Shown here piece after piece: positions 18,625-25,814 of a stretch of DNA of 48,428 bases. A program made the position numbers and the translations under genes. The stretch spans positions 1 through 48,428 of the forward strand of contig CAJOMJ010000008.1 of the NCBI GenBank assembly GCA_905235505.1. Direction: 5' to 3'. The stretch's first letter is position 1, and each line of letters begins with the position of its first letter. The notes under the pieces are model-generated. The model saw only the letters and a program-made list of their open reading frames with translations, searched no databases and was not told where the DNA came from. Source of the DNA: Paludibacteraceae bacterium (lineage in GTDB: Bacteria > Bacteroidota > Bacteroidia > Bacteroidales > Paludibacteraceae).

Positions 18625-20436
18625 TGCCTTTATAGTCTGATTATACAGGTCTTCCATTGCGTGTTCCGACGATACTGGAGCATATCGCGCAAAACCGGCG
18701 GTGTTCAGTACCTCGTTAATTTCTTTTATCACATTCTCAGACACACCTTTCTGTGACAGCAGTTGTGAGATGTTTTCTTTGTTGAGTTCGGCAGTCGGGA
18801 TACTCAGACGGTCGCTCAGATAATTCCATACCGCACGCTCTATCTCCTCGTAGAACAGGTCTTTCTTTCCCTCATCCATCAGAAGTTTCGCTTGCTTGAG
18901 CCGCTTCTGTACCACTTTGTTTGCTTTCTTATAGCGTACTTTACGCATGTCAGCATTCTCTTTTATTTGACGTCGGAAGACGATGAACAGAATTACGGCA
19001 AGCAGTAGTGGGATGATATAACAGAGCCAGAAAGGCATTGTTCCGAAACTAATGCTGTCAGAATTTCTTTCAGCAGAAAGTTCAGATGTGTTTATGTATC
19101 TTATATCATTACCGAGTCGGCGAATATCCTCTTTGTTCACATAGTTGCTAACCACGGTACTTTGTTCCTCTCCTGCACCGCGTTTCACGTTCAAAGTGTA
19201 TTCGGGTGTACTCAATGTCTTGTATTGCTTGTCCTGTGTGTCGAAATATGAGAAAGTGACTGATGGGATGGTGTACTCTCCGGCTGCACGGGGAATAAAC
19301 AGATATTCTATCGATTTCGTACCCGACATACCGGAAGTGGTATTCTTGAAGTTGTTGCTTACTTTTGGATCGTACTCTTCAAATCCTTCGGGAAAATCTA
19401 TAGACGGGGTCTTCAGCAGTTTCAGATTGCCCATTCCGGAGATGTCAAGTTTCAATGTGACAGCCTCATTCTGTGTAATCTCTGTTGTAGAGATATTGCT
19501 CTTCATTGTGAAGTGTCCCACACCACCAGAGAATCCTGCCGGTTTGCCTTTAGGCAGTGCTTCCACATGAATGGTAGCAGCAGGGGCGGTCAATGTCCGG
19601 GTCACGTTGGTATATGAACCAAAGAAGTCGTCGAAGATGCTCCTCACTTGTGAGCGTGTCTGCACGCGAAGCACTGCCTCGAATTGTGCAGGGTCTATCT
19701 TTATGTCTCCGCTATGTTGGGGGTAGAGTAGGGTCTGATAAAGCACTGCAGTATTGTAGTTGCGACCATTGTAGTGCTCAAGTTGGGTCTGTATCTCTCC
19801 TTGCTCTAACTCTTGTTTGAGAAAGCCCTTGAATTCAGGTAATTTTGTATTATTTGTAAACTGTGTTACATCAACTCCCGCAAAATAGAGTTTGTATTGC
19901 AGCAATATACATTCCTGTTCGTGCACACGGGTCTTGCTGACTACTGTACGGATGAATATATTATCGGAGTTTGTGCCGGAAGATGCTGATTGTTGCTGTT
20001 GCCTCTCACCTACGGCTTGAGGTTGCTCGTTCTCTGCAGACGGTTGTTCATCAGGAGGCAACACTTTTATCTTTAGTCCGTTGCTTGTGTACTGCTCGCC
20101 GCTTACTGTTACGCCTGCAGGAGGAATGGTGTAGGTTCCTTCTTTCTGTGCAATGAGAGTGTAAGTGTAGGTCTGAGTATATGAAGAAGTCCTCTGCCCG
20201 TTTACCCACGAAGTGCTTGAAGACTGCGAAGTATATGGACCTGCGAGTATGTCGAACCCTTCCATCTCGGGCGCACGCAAGTCTCTACTGCGCTGATTGA
20301 CAGTATATGTAAGTTGAAACGGTTTGCCCACTATTACTTGAGCCGGAGCACTTGCCTTGAATTGTATGTCGTCTGCCAAGAGTAAAGAACTGAACAACGG
20401 CAGCAGGGCAATAAGGAATATCTTTTTTCTGTTCAT
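18604..20436 (-). CDS. batD: BatD aerotolerance protein
   Basis: The 610-residue protein has a signal peptide (about 1-20, ending LLLADD), a long periplasmic beta-rich region of the BatD family, one membrane helix at about 469-487 and a roughly 120-residue cytoplasmic helical tail. In the Bat model BatD works with the VWA proteins BatA and BatB. The ATG at 20436 is preferred to one 36 nt upstream because it directly precedes the signal (MNRKKIFLIALLPLF). A 94-bp gap precedes it, in which I find no consensus promoter. batE follows after 13 nt. The expected neighbour batC lies 7.7 kb away, see findings. Confidence 0.88.
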   Translation of the reverse strand: MNRKKIFLIALLPLFSSLLLADDIQFKASAPAQVIVGKPFQLTYTVNQRSRDLRAPEMEGFDILAGPYTSQSSSTSWVNGQRTSSYTQTYTYTLIAQKEGTYTIPPAGVTVSGEQYTSNGLKIKVLPPDEQPSAENEQPQAVGERQQQQSASSGTNSDNIFIRTVVSKTRVHEQECILLQYKLYFAGVDVTQFTNNTKLPEFKGFLKQELEQGEIQTQLEHYNGRNYNTAVLYQTLLYPQHSGDIKIDPAQFEAVLRVQTRSQVRSIFDDFFGSYTNVTRTLTAPAATIHVEALPKGKPAGFSGGVGHFTMKSNISTTEITQNEAVTLKLDISGMGNLKLLKTPSIDFPEGFEEYDPKVSNNFKNTTSGMSGTKSIEYLFIPRAAGEYTIPSVTFSYFDTQDKQYKTLSTPEYTLNVKRGAGEEQSTVVSNYVNKEDIRRLGNDIRYINTSELSAERNSDSISFGTMPFWLCYIIPLLLAVILFIVFRRQIKENADMRKVRYKKANKVVQKRLKQAKLLMDEGKKDLFYEEIERAVWNYLSDRLSIPTAELNKENISQLLSQKGVSENVIKEINEVLNTAGFARYAPVSSEHAMEDLYNQTIKAFEDLKI

Positions 20437-20530
20437 ATTATCTATAGAAATGTAGTTACTATATCGTAACAAAAACTGTGCCGATATTTACTACTTTTAT
20501 TGTCGCACTCCGACTCATGGTTTATACGTA

Positions 20531-21262
20531 TCAATATATCATTACGGGGAAGGTAAAATACGTATCAGGATAGGGCTCGTTTTCGAGTGTGAAGTGCCAC
20601 CACTCAGAATGTATAGGTTTGAAACCATGATGAAGCATAGCTTTCCTCAATATCATACGGTTATGAAACTGTTCTGCAGTTATACCTCCTTCTTGCGGAA
20701 TAAATGTCTCAGTATCAGGGTCGCCGCAATAGTCCGGATGCGATTCGTCTCCAAACCAGTCGAAGGTTCCACCCATATCCACTTCTTTGCCTGTCAATGC
20801 ATTAATGATTGTAAGGTCAACTGTCGAACCGCGTGTATGACCCGATTTTGCATAGATATACTCTAAATCGAACAAGAGCGACTTGTCAACATTAGGATAG
20901 AACGACTGGCGCATAGTAGTGTCGTTGATGTCTTTCGCCCAACGCCAGAAGTGGTCAACTGCACATTGTGGACGATATGCGTCATAGATTTTCAGACGAT
21001 AACCCTGCTCTTTCAACTCATTGCTTACTGCAAGCAGAGAGTCAGCAGCTTCACGTGTCAGCAAAGCCACAGGTTGCTCGTAACCATCAATTCTTGCGCC
21101 TACAAAATTGTATGTGCTATAGTAGCGAATCTCAAGGATTACGTCGGGAACAACTTCGTTGATTAACACGAAGTCGGAATGTTCGGCTTTATTCTGTTGC
21201 TGTTTGCATGAACCTAACAAAACAAGACATGTGATTAACAAACAGTAATTTAGCTTCTTCAT
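20531..21262 (-). CDS. VanX/DdpX-like D-Ala-D-Ala dipeptidase lipoprotein
   Basis: The 243-residue product has a lipoprotein signal ending in LGSC (Cys19). The M15D dipeptidase marks are all visible: YDAYRP (93-98), SGHTRGSTVDLT with zinc ligands His142 and Asp149, and the catalytic/ligand pair in SEWWHF (Glu220, His223). The family cleaves D-alanyl-D-alanine. There is no vanA/vanH-type ligase or regulator nearby, so recycling of cell-wall peptides is more likely than glycopeptide resistance. It lies 21 nt after the phosphatase gene and 94 nt before batD. Confidence 0.92.
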   Translation of the reverse strand: MKKLNYCLLITCLVLLGSCKQQQNKAEHSDFVLINEVVPDVILEIRYYSTYNFVGARIDGYEQPVALLTREAADSLLAVSNELKEQGYRLKIYDAYRPQCAVDHFWRWAKDINDTTMRQSFYPNVDKSLLFDLEYIYAKSGHTRGSTVDLTIINALTGKEVDMGGTFDWFGDESHPDYCGDPDTETFIPQEGGITAEQFHNRMILRKAMLHHGFKPIHSEWWHFTLENEPYPDTYFTFPVMIY

Positions 21263-21283
21263 CTTTGTATGTGTTTTTATTGA

Positions 21284-22087
21284 TTATGTTTCCAAGTATC
21301 TTTCTCTCAGCAGGTCAACATCTGCTTTTGTGATGAATAGTTTCTCGTGAAGATAACTAATCATACCGCCATATTCGGAATCTATCATGTTAAGTGTACT
21401 CACAAAATTCTGTGTACTCACTCCCATAAATGCTTGTATTACAGCCATCTCATTCTCTCCTCCACCCATACATGTGATTTCTCCGTTCAGACGCTCAACT
21501 ATTTCTTTGTATGCACGATTACTGAGGTCAAAATCTGCTACAATCTCCTCTCTCTCTACTCCAAGTATTGACAAAAGAAAAGCAGCTCCCCAACCAGTGC
21601 GGTCTTTACCTTGAAAACAATGCCACAAAACTCCTCCTTCAGGTGTTTCAATTATCAGTCTTAAGAAAGTAGCATATTGGAGTTGTGAGAACTCACTTCT
21701 TATCAACGACGGGTACATGTCGCGTGCCATCTGCTGTACCTCAGGGTAGAACGAGTAGTTGACAATATGTCTCTCCAAATCAAGAAATGCCTCTTGAGGG
21801 ATAGCCTGACCGGTGAGCTTCTCCATATCTGTGTCAATGGTCGGAAGTAGATGATTGGTTGCGTTTGGTATCTCCCGGTCTTTGAGAAAAGTCGCTTCCT
21901 GAACAGAACGGAAATCGAATACACGTCTCAGGCAATACTCGTTTTGCAGTCTATTGAGGTCGTTGTCTGTTGCATCATGCAGGTGTGCGCTCCTAATGAG
22001 CAGGTGTCTTTTTATTTTCCTTCCGCCGGCACCTGTCATTTCTCCCAAATCCCTCGCATTTACAATATTATCAAACTCAATATCCAT
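21284..22087 (-). CDS. tyrosine-protein-phosphatase-like protein (IphP/DSP-type)
   Basis: The 267-residue protein carries the cysteine-phosphatase loop HCFQGKDRTG, with Cys157 and Arg163 spaced as CX5R, and an upstream NARDLGEMTG segment typical of the IphP-like tyrosine phosphatase family. Members remove phosphate from protein tyrosine, phosphoinositides or small molecules; the target is unknown here. It has no signal peptide, so it should be cytoplasmic. The ATG at 22087 shares its A with the TGA of the kinase-like gene (TGATG), which strongly suggests coupled translation. A TTG one codon upstream is the only alternative. Confidence 0.88.
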   Translation of the reverse strand: MDIEFDNIVNARDLGEMTGAGGRKIKRHLLIRSAHLHDATDNDLNRLQNEYCLRRVFDFRSVQEATFLKDREIPNATNHLLPTIDTDMEKLTGQAIPQEAFLDLERHIVNYSFYPEVQQMARDMYPSLIRSEFSQLQYATFLRLIIETPEGGVLWHCFQGKDRTGWGAAFLLSILGVEREEIVADFDLSNRAYKEIVERLNGEITCMGGGENEMAVIQAFMGVSTQNFVSTLNMIDSEYGGMISYLHEKLFITKADVDLLRERYLET

Positions 22088-22734
22088 CAATCATCCAGCA
22101 TCTTTTGTCTATGTTCAATACATTCCGCTATGAAACGTGCCACTTGCTTCGGTTCCAAATCTTTCACATTGACAACAAGGTCGTAGTTGCGTGCATCATA
22201 ACGACTTTTGCCACTGAAAGTCTTTGTGAAGTTTTCTCGTTCTTCGTCAATCTTTTTTATCAGTATGTCTGCATTTCCATCTGTTATATTCAGTCGCCTG
22301 CCCACTTTGTCGCGTCTGTAAGGCATATCCGCAATCAGAAATACTTTGAATGCATGCGGATCGTCTTTGAATATATGAAAGCCCGTTCTTCCCAGTATGA
22401 TGCAAGACTCTTTGTCTGCCAACTCTTTAAGAATGCGCTTTTCTTCATTGTATAGCAGTTCCGATGTGACAGAAGGTATATATTCTGTTTCATAATACGG
22501 ACTATTGGCCCACACTGATGCTTGTTGGTAGAAATGTGTAAAATCGTTCCACCAACTTCTCTTTTGGGCTTTTATCCTGTCCATATCTTCTAATGTGAGA
22601 TGGTATTGTTTCTGCAGTTCCTCCAATAGTTTCCTGTCATACACTTTTATACCAAGCAGTTGACTCAGCTCCTGTGCTATCTTTCTGCCGCCTGTACCGA
22701 ATTCGCGACCAATAGTTACAATAACTTTATTCAT
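22087..22734 (-). CDS. cytidylate-kinase-like P-loop protein
   Basis: The 215-residue product starts VIVTIGREFGTGGRKIA, a P-loop (about 9-18) of the cytidylate kinase-like family (PF13189 type). The later ILGRTG, RRLNITDGN and NYDLVVNV segments match it too. These proteins resemble CMP kinase but are seldom tested, and true nucleotide kinase activity should not be assumed; the housekeeping cmk is a different family. It lies 26 nt after the HD gene and touches the phosphatase start, which places a phosphotransferase and a phosphatase in translational coupling. Confidence 0.85.
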   Translation of the reverse strand: MNKVIVTIGREFGTGGRKIAQELSQLLGIKVYDRKLLEELQKQYHLTLEDMDRIKAQKRSWWNDFTHFYQQASVWANSPYYETEYIPSVTSELLYNEEKRILKELADKESCIILGRTGFHIFKDDPHAFKVFLIADMPYRRDKVGRRLNITDGNADILIKKIDEERENFTKTFSGKSRYDARNYDLVVNVKDLEPKQVARFIAECIEHRQKMLDD

Positions 22735-22760
22735 ATTATTATCTTGTTTTGATTTATATT

Positions 22761-23336
22761 TTATCCGAACACCTCATCTATGAGAGTCACAAACTCTTTA
22801 TATGCAAAGGTGTCGCTAAGTTCTTGCAGTGCATTTGCAAGTCCTCTGTAATGCCACTCATGCTCCGCTTTGTCTTTCACATGAAATATATTCCACAACT
22901 CGTCACCTTGTATGCTATAGTCTCGTGCTATAGCTCTCATGTTGCTCAACTTATCACCCATTGCCACTATCTTAGCGTCTCTGCTCGCACTCGCCAATCT
23001 GTTGATGGCTATCTGTTTTCTCTGGTGCCAACTTTCCTCTTCACTCATTCCTTCTGGCATCTCGTCGCTTTCGTCTGATACTATAGTTGCTATTCTGTCT
23101 CCGAAATTCTTAAGTATATCTTCTTTAGTAATGTCCGTGTCTTCTATCGTGTCGTGCAAGACAGCAGCGGCGAGCAACTCTTGGTCGGATGTAATGGTAG
23201 CCACTATCTCCATTGCCTCTAACGGGTGGACAATATAGGGGAACCCCTTACCTCGTCTTTCTGTATTATGATGTGCGTTGACAGCAAAGATTATTGCTCT
23301 GTCAAGCAACTCGGTATTCATATATTTGTTCTCCAT
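22761..23336 (-). CDS. stand-alone HD-domain hydrolase, (p)ppGpp hydrolase (SAH/MESH1-like)
   Basis: The 191-residue product is almost only an HD domain of the RelA/SpoT type. It shows ERRGKGFPYIVHP (26-38, ligand His37), VLHDTIEDT with His61 and Asp62, and MGDKLSNMRAIARDY with Asp128, the sequence marks of alarmone hydrolases rather than general HD phosphohydrolases. There is no synthetase or TGS/ACT part. Such small alarmone hydrolases remove the 3'-pyrophosphate of (p)ppGpp. A separate synthetase gene lies two genes upstream in the same unit (24354), so the pair can make and destroy the signal. A second Met at residue 6 is an alternative start. Confidence 0.83.
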   Translation of the reverse strand: MENKYMNTELLDRAIIFAVNAHHNTERRGKGFPYIVHPLEAMEIVATITSDQELLAAAVLHDTIEDTDITKEDILKNFGDRIATIVSDESDEMPEGMSEEESWHQRKQIAINRLASASRDAKIVAMGDKLSNMRAIARDYSIQGDELWNIFHVKDKAEHEWHYRGLANALQELSDTFAYKEFVTLIDEVFG

Positions 23337-23397
23337 AATATTATGTTATTTGTCCTACACAATAGCTTCTTCAATATACAGTACGCACATCGTACAA

Positions 23398-24237
23398 TCA
23401 ATATACAGTGCCTTCTAACATTGCTCTGAACTCGGGCATAGGTCTTTTTGTATCTCTTTCCACTATCAGCGTCTTCAGTCCTGCATATATCCTCACTTCC
23501 TTCTCCTTTTCTGCTAAGTCTGCGTTTTTGCCGAAGTACTCAGGAGCAAAGGCATTCCAGAATCGTTCTGCGGTGGCTTTCGACATGTGGAAGGCACTCT
23601 GAATAAACTCTTCGTCATCAAGAATACATGTTATATAGACCATTCCCAAGTCGAACATCGGGTAACCGTAGCAGAAGTCGCCAAGGTCTATGAAGAACTT
23701 GTCTCTTTTGCCGTTGTTCTCTGTGAATATAGCGTTTCCGAATTGTAAGTCACCATGTAGGGCCGTGTCAGCATCGGGTGCATGCAATATGAAATCGCGG
23801 ATTTTCTCTTTCTGTATAGGAGTGAAAAACGGGTTCTGCTCAAGTAATCTGCAATAGTGCTCTTTCACGTCGGTAAACAAGTTGGTGTCCACTTTCGTTT
23901 GATGCAACTGTCTGCACATGATTGCAAACTCGCGTGCATAGTCTTCAACGTGTTCAGGGTCGTCGCCTACTGCTCTTGCATACGATTTCTTACCATCTAT
24001 CCTGCGGAATCGAATACCCATTCGTTCTCCGTCTGTAACGAGGTCACCGGGTTCAGGTGTGGGAATTCCGGAGGCGAATACTTTCTGAGCAAGTTCCAAT
24101 TCTTTCTGTGCCGACTCGAAATTGCGGAAATACATTTTCATCATTATCGTTGAATCGGTTTTATGATTGTAACTTGCACCGTTGGCACCTTCGCCAACAT
24201 GTACATAATCGTCTAAATTGATTAATATCGGAGTCAT
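23398..24237 (-). CDS. aminoglycoside-phosphotransferase-like kinase (TIGR02172-type)
   Basis: The 279-residue protein has the APH/choline-kinase fold: a likely ATP lysine in MMKMY (Lys34), the catalytic loop HGDLQFGN (His161, Asp163, Asn168) and the metal motif IDLGD (Asp184). The overall sequence resembles the group first named for a Fibrobacter succinogenes paralogue family (TIGR02172). These are phosphotransferases of unknown substrate and are not evidence for antibiotic resistance. It sits between the alarmone synthetase and hydrolase genes, with gaps of 116 and 61 nt, the larger one holding the 22-nt repeat. Confidence 0.85.
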   Translation of the reverse strand: MTPILINLDDYVHVGEGANGASYNHKTDSTIMMKMYFRNFESAQKELELAQKVFASGIPTPEPGDLVTDGERMGIRFRRIDGKKSYARAVGDDPEHVEDYAREFAIMCRQLHQTKVDTNLFTDVKEHYCRLLEQNPFFTPIQKEKIRDFILHAPDADTALHGDLQFGNAIFTENNGKRDKFFIDLGDFCYGYPMFDLGMVYITCILDDEEFIQSAFHMSKATAERFWNAFAPEYFGKNADLAEKEKEVRIYAGLKTLIVERDTKRPMPEFRAMLEGTVY

Positions 24238-24293
24238 GTCTGAAATGTCAATATATAATTAGTCCTACAATGTGTATTTATGTTTGCTGTCTC

Positions 24294-24315
24294 CACCCTA
24301 AGCTCACCCTAAGCT
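24294..24315. repeat. tandem 11-nt repeat, inverse copy 2 of the dispersed pair
   Basis: This is the exact reverse complement of the 22 nt at 12265-12286, i.e. two tandem units of CACCCTAAGCT. It lies in the 116-nt gap between the synthetase stop and the APH-like start. Similarity extends a few bases further (GCTTnAG at one side). Confidence 0.85.
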
Positions 24316-24353
24316 CAAGCCGACTGTTAGCTCGATTTGTATAAACATTTCGT

Positions 24354-25448
24354 TCACTTGGTGCCGTTGGCTTCGCGTTTCATGAATGGGAGGTTCTGTG
24401 CTTGTTTGTATGTGATATCAGCGAGTATCTCGTTTTGTGGCGATTCTCCGTTAATGGCATCGAAGAATCTTCTAAGTCCTATCTTCCCCCCTCCCTGCTG
24501 AAGTATGCATACAATACATATATTCTGCAGTCCGAGGGCTGACGATATAATGTCAATATCAGTATTGCCGAGTTGGTGTCGTGCAAGACGGTAGGCATCA
24601 TCGGAATATTTCTTTATTATTTTGTCCACATCACCGAGCGTCTTGCATGCAAAAGCTTTGAACACGGGGAGGTAAGACATAAGAGACACTTCTTGTATTT
24701 CCGCCTGGTTAATGGCGGCCATACGTCTTGTCAGTTGGTCGAATGGTTTGGTCTCAAGATAACTGTTAAAGGTGTCTCCGTCAAGTTGCACATCATCGAG
24801 TTTACCGTTTTGTACCAATTGCTGAACACGTCTGCGGTAGTCGTTTATCTCCGTCCTTATGCGACTGAACTCGTCGTCTGCCATCTCTAACATACCTGCA
24901 AGACGATTCATCTGACGAAGGTACTCTTGTGGTATCTCCACACCTGTTTTGTATCCTATGTCATGGTTTATTGCTGCCCATGCGTGTTGTAGTGTGGTTC
25001 GGAGTTGGAGCTCAAAAGGAATAGTGCATAACTCCTCGTTACCCTTGCTTTTCTTCATGCGGCAGATATAGTGTAGAGAGTTATATCCAAAACTGTCCAA
25101 CTGGTGTAGCCGCCGTTTGTCAACCGAATTCTCCCAGTCAATGTCAAACATTTGTTCTGCCATTGCGGCGATACGGTCAACATCGTCAGTGTAGAAGGTA
25201 ACGATTCGTGCCCCCAATATGTCGGTTATATCATTAAGTGATTTGTACTTACTGCCTTTCAACTTGAGTTTGCCTGCCAGACTTTGCGGTGTCTTTATTC
25301 TTGTCCCTATAGTAGTAACTATAATTCCGTTTTTCTGCAGTGCCATGGTCAGAGTGTCAAGCACAATCTGTTGCAGTCTCTCTAAAAGAGGCAATGTCTC
25401 TTGATACTCCTCAAGTATCATCTGGCAATGTAAATCAAGGGGCTCCAT
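24354..25448 (-). CDS. stand-alone RelA/SpoT-type alarmone synthetase
   Basis: The 364-residue product carries a SYNTH domain at about 40-200 with its key elements: KTPQSLAGKLKLKG (52-65), DILGAR (76-81), GYNSLH (121-126) and ELQLRTTLQHAWA (146-158). This supports pyrophosphate transfer from ATP to GDP/GTP or a related acceptor. It has no HD, TGS or ACT domain, so it is a small alarmone synthetase, but about 150 residues longer than the short RelP/RelQ kind. The extra C-terminal 140 residues match nothing I recognise. It follows the STAS gene by 25 nt. The fused toxin-antitoxin CapRel family also has a SYNTH domain, but no such second module is evident. Confidence 0.85.
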   Translation of the reverse strand: MEPLDLHCQMILEEYQETLPLLERLQQIVLDTLTMALQKNGIIVTTIGTRIKTPQSLAGKLKLKGSKYKSLNDITDILGARIVTFYTDDVDRIAAMAEQMFDIDWENSVDKRRLHQLDSFGYNSLHYICRMKKSKGNEELCTIPFELQLRTTLQHAWAAINHDIGYKTGVEIPQEYLRQMNRLAGMLEMADDEFSRIRTEINDYRRRVQQLVQNGKLDDVQLDGDTFNSYLETKPFDQLTRRMAAINQAEIQEVSLMSYLPVFKAFACKTLGDVDKIIKKYSDDAYRLARHQLGNTDIDIISSALGLQNICIVCILQQGGGKIGLRRFFDAINGESPQNEILADITYKQAQNLPFMKREANGTK

Positions 25449-25473
25449 ATCTGTATCGCTGTGTCAGTATGTA

Positions 25474-25776
25474 TTATTCTATCTCAAAGAGACTGATGAA
25501 CCCTGTCATGACGAACACTTGACGGATATCATCGTTTATGTCCTTAACAACTACTTTGTTACCCTTTAATGCTGCCTCTTTCCTTATCGAGAGAAATATT
25601 CTCAATCCGGAAGAAGAAATATACTGCAGTTGACTACAGTCAAGCACTATGTCGCATTTCTCAACCTCAAGCAGAGGCTTAACGTCTTCCGTAGTTTGTA
25701 CAGCGGCGGCGGTGTCAAGTCTGCCGCAGAAATGGGCAGTCAGTTGGTTGCCGTTTCTTTCAATCGTTGTTGTCAT
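25474..25776 (-). CDS. STAS-domain anti-sigma-factor antagonist-like protein
   Basis: The 100-residue protein is a single STAS domain of the SpoIIAA/RsbV type: VLDCSQLQYISSSGLRIF spans 44-61 and the serine expected to be phosphorylated is Ser55 in the SSSG motif. In the known partner-switching scheme a serine kinase phosphorylates it and a PP2C phosphatase restores it. Both activities are encoded in the gene 38 nt upstream. No sigma factor of the sigma-B/F kind is in the window, so its downstream partner may be something else. The next gene in the unit, 25 nt on, is the alarmone synthetase. Confidence 0.9.
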   Translation of the reverse strand: MTTTIERNGNQLTAHFCGRLDTAAAVQTTEDVKPLLEVEKCDIVLDCSQLQYISSSGLRIFLSIRKEAALKGNKVVVKDINDDIRQVFVMTGFISLFEIE

Positions 25777-25814
25777 ATAAGTGTATGTTTTTCAATAATT
25801 ATTCAATAATTTGT

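Noticed and set aside
20531..21262. Vancomycin resistance from the VanX-like gene
   Set aside because: No vanH, vanA or vanRS genes are near, and the enzyme is a lipoprotein with a likely recycling role.
23398..24237. Aminoglycoside resistance from the APH-like gene
   Set aside because: The family is broad, and the closest group known to me is of unknown substrate; the context is signalling.
24354..25448. CapRel-type antiphage toxin-antitoxin
   Set aside because: The SYNTH domain is intact, but no fused antitoxin module is recognised and the gene lies in a long signalling run with a hydrolase rather than in a defence context. The unexplained C-terminal part leaves some doubt.
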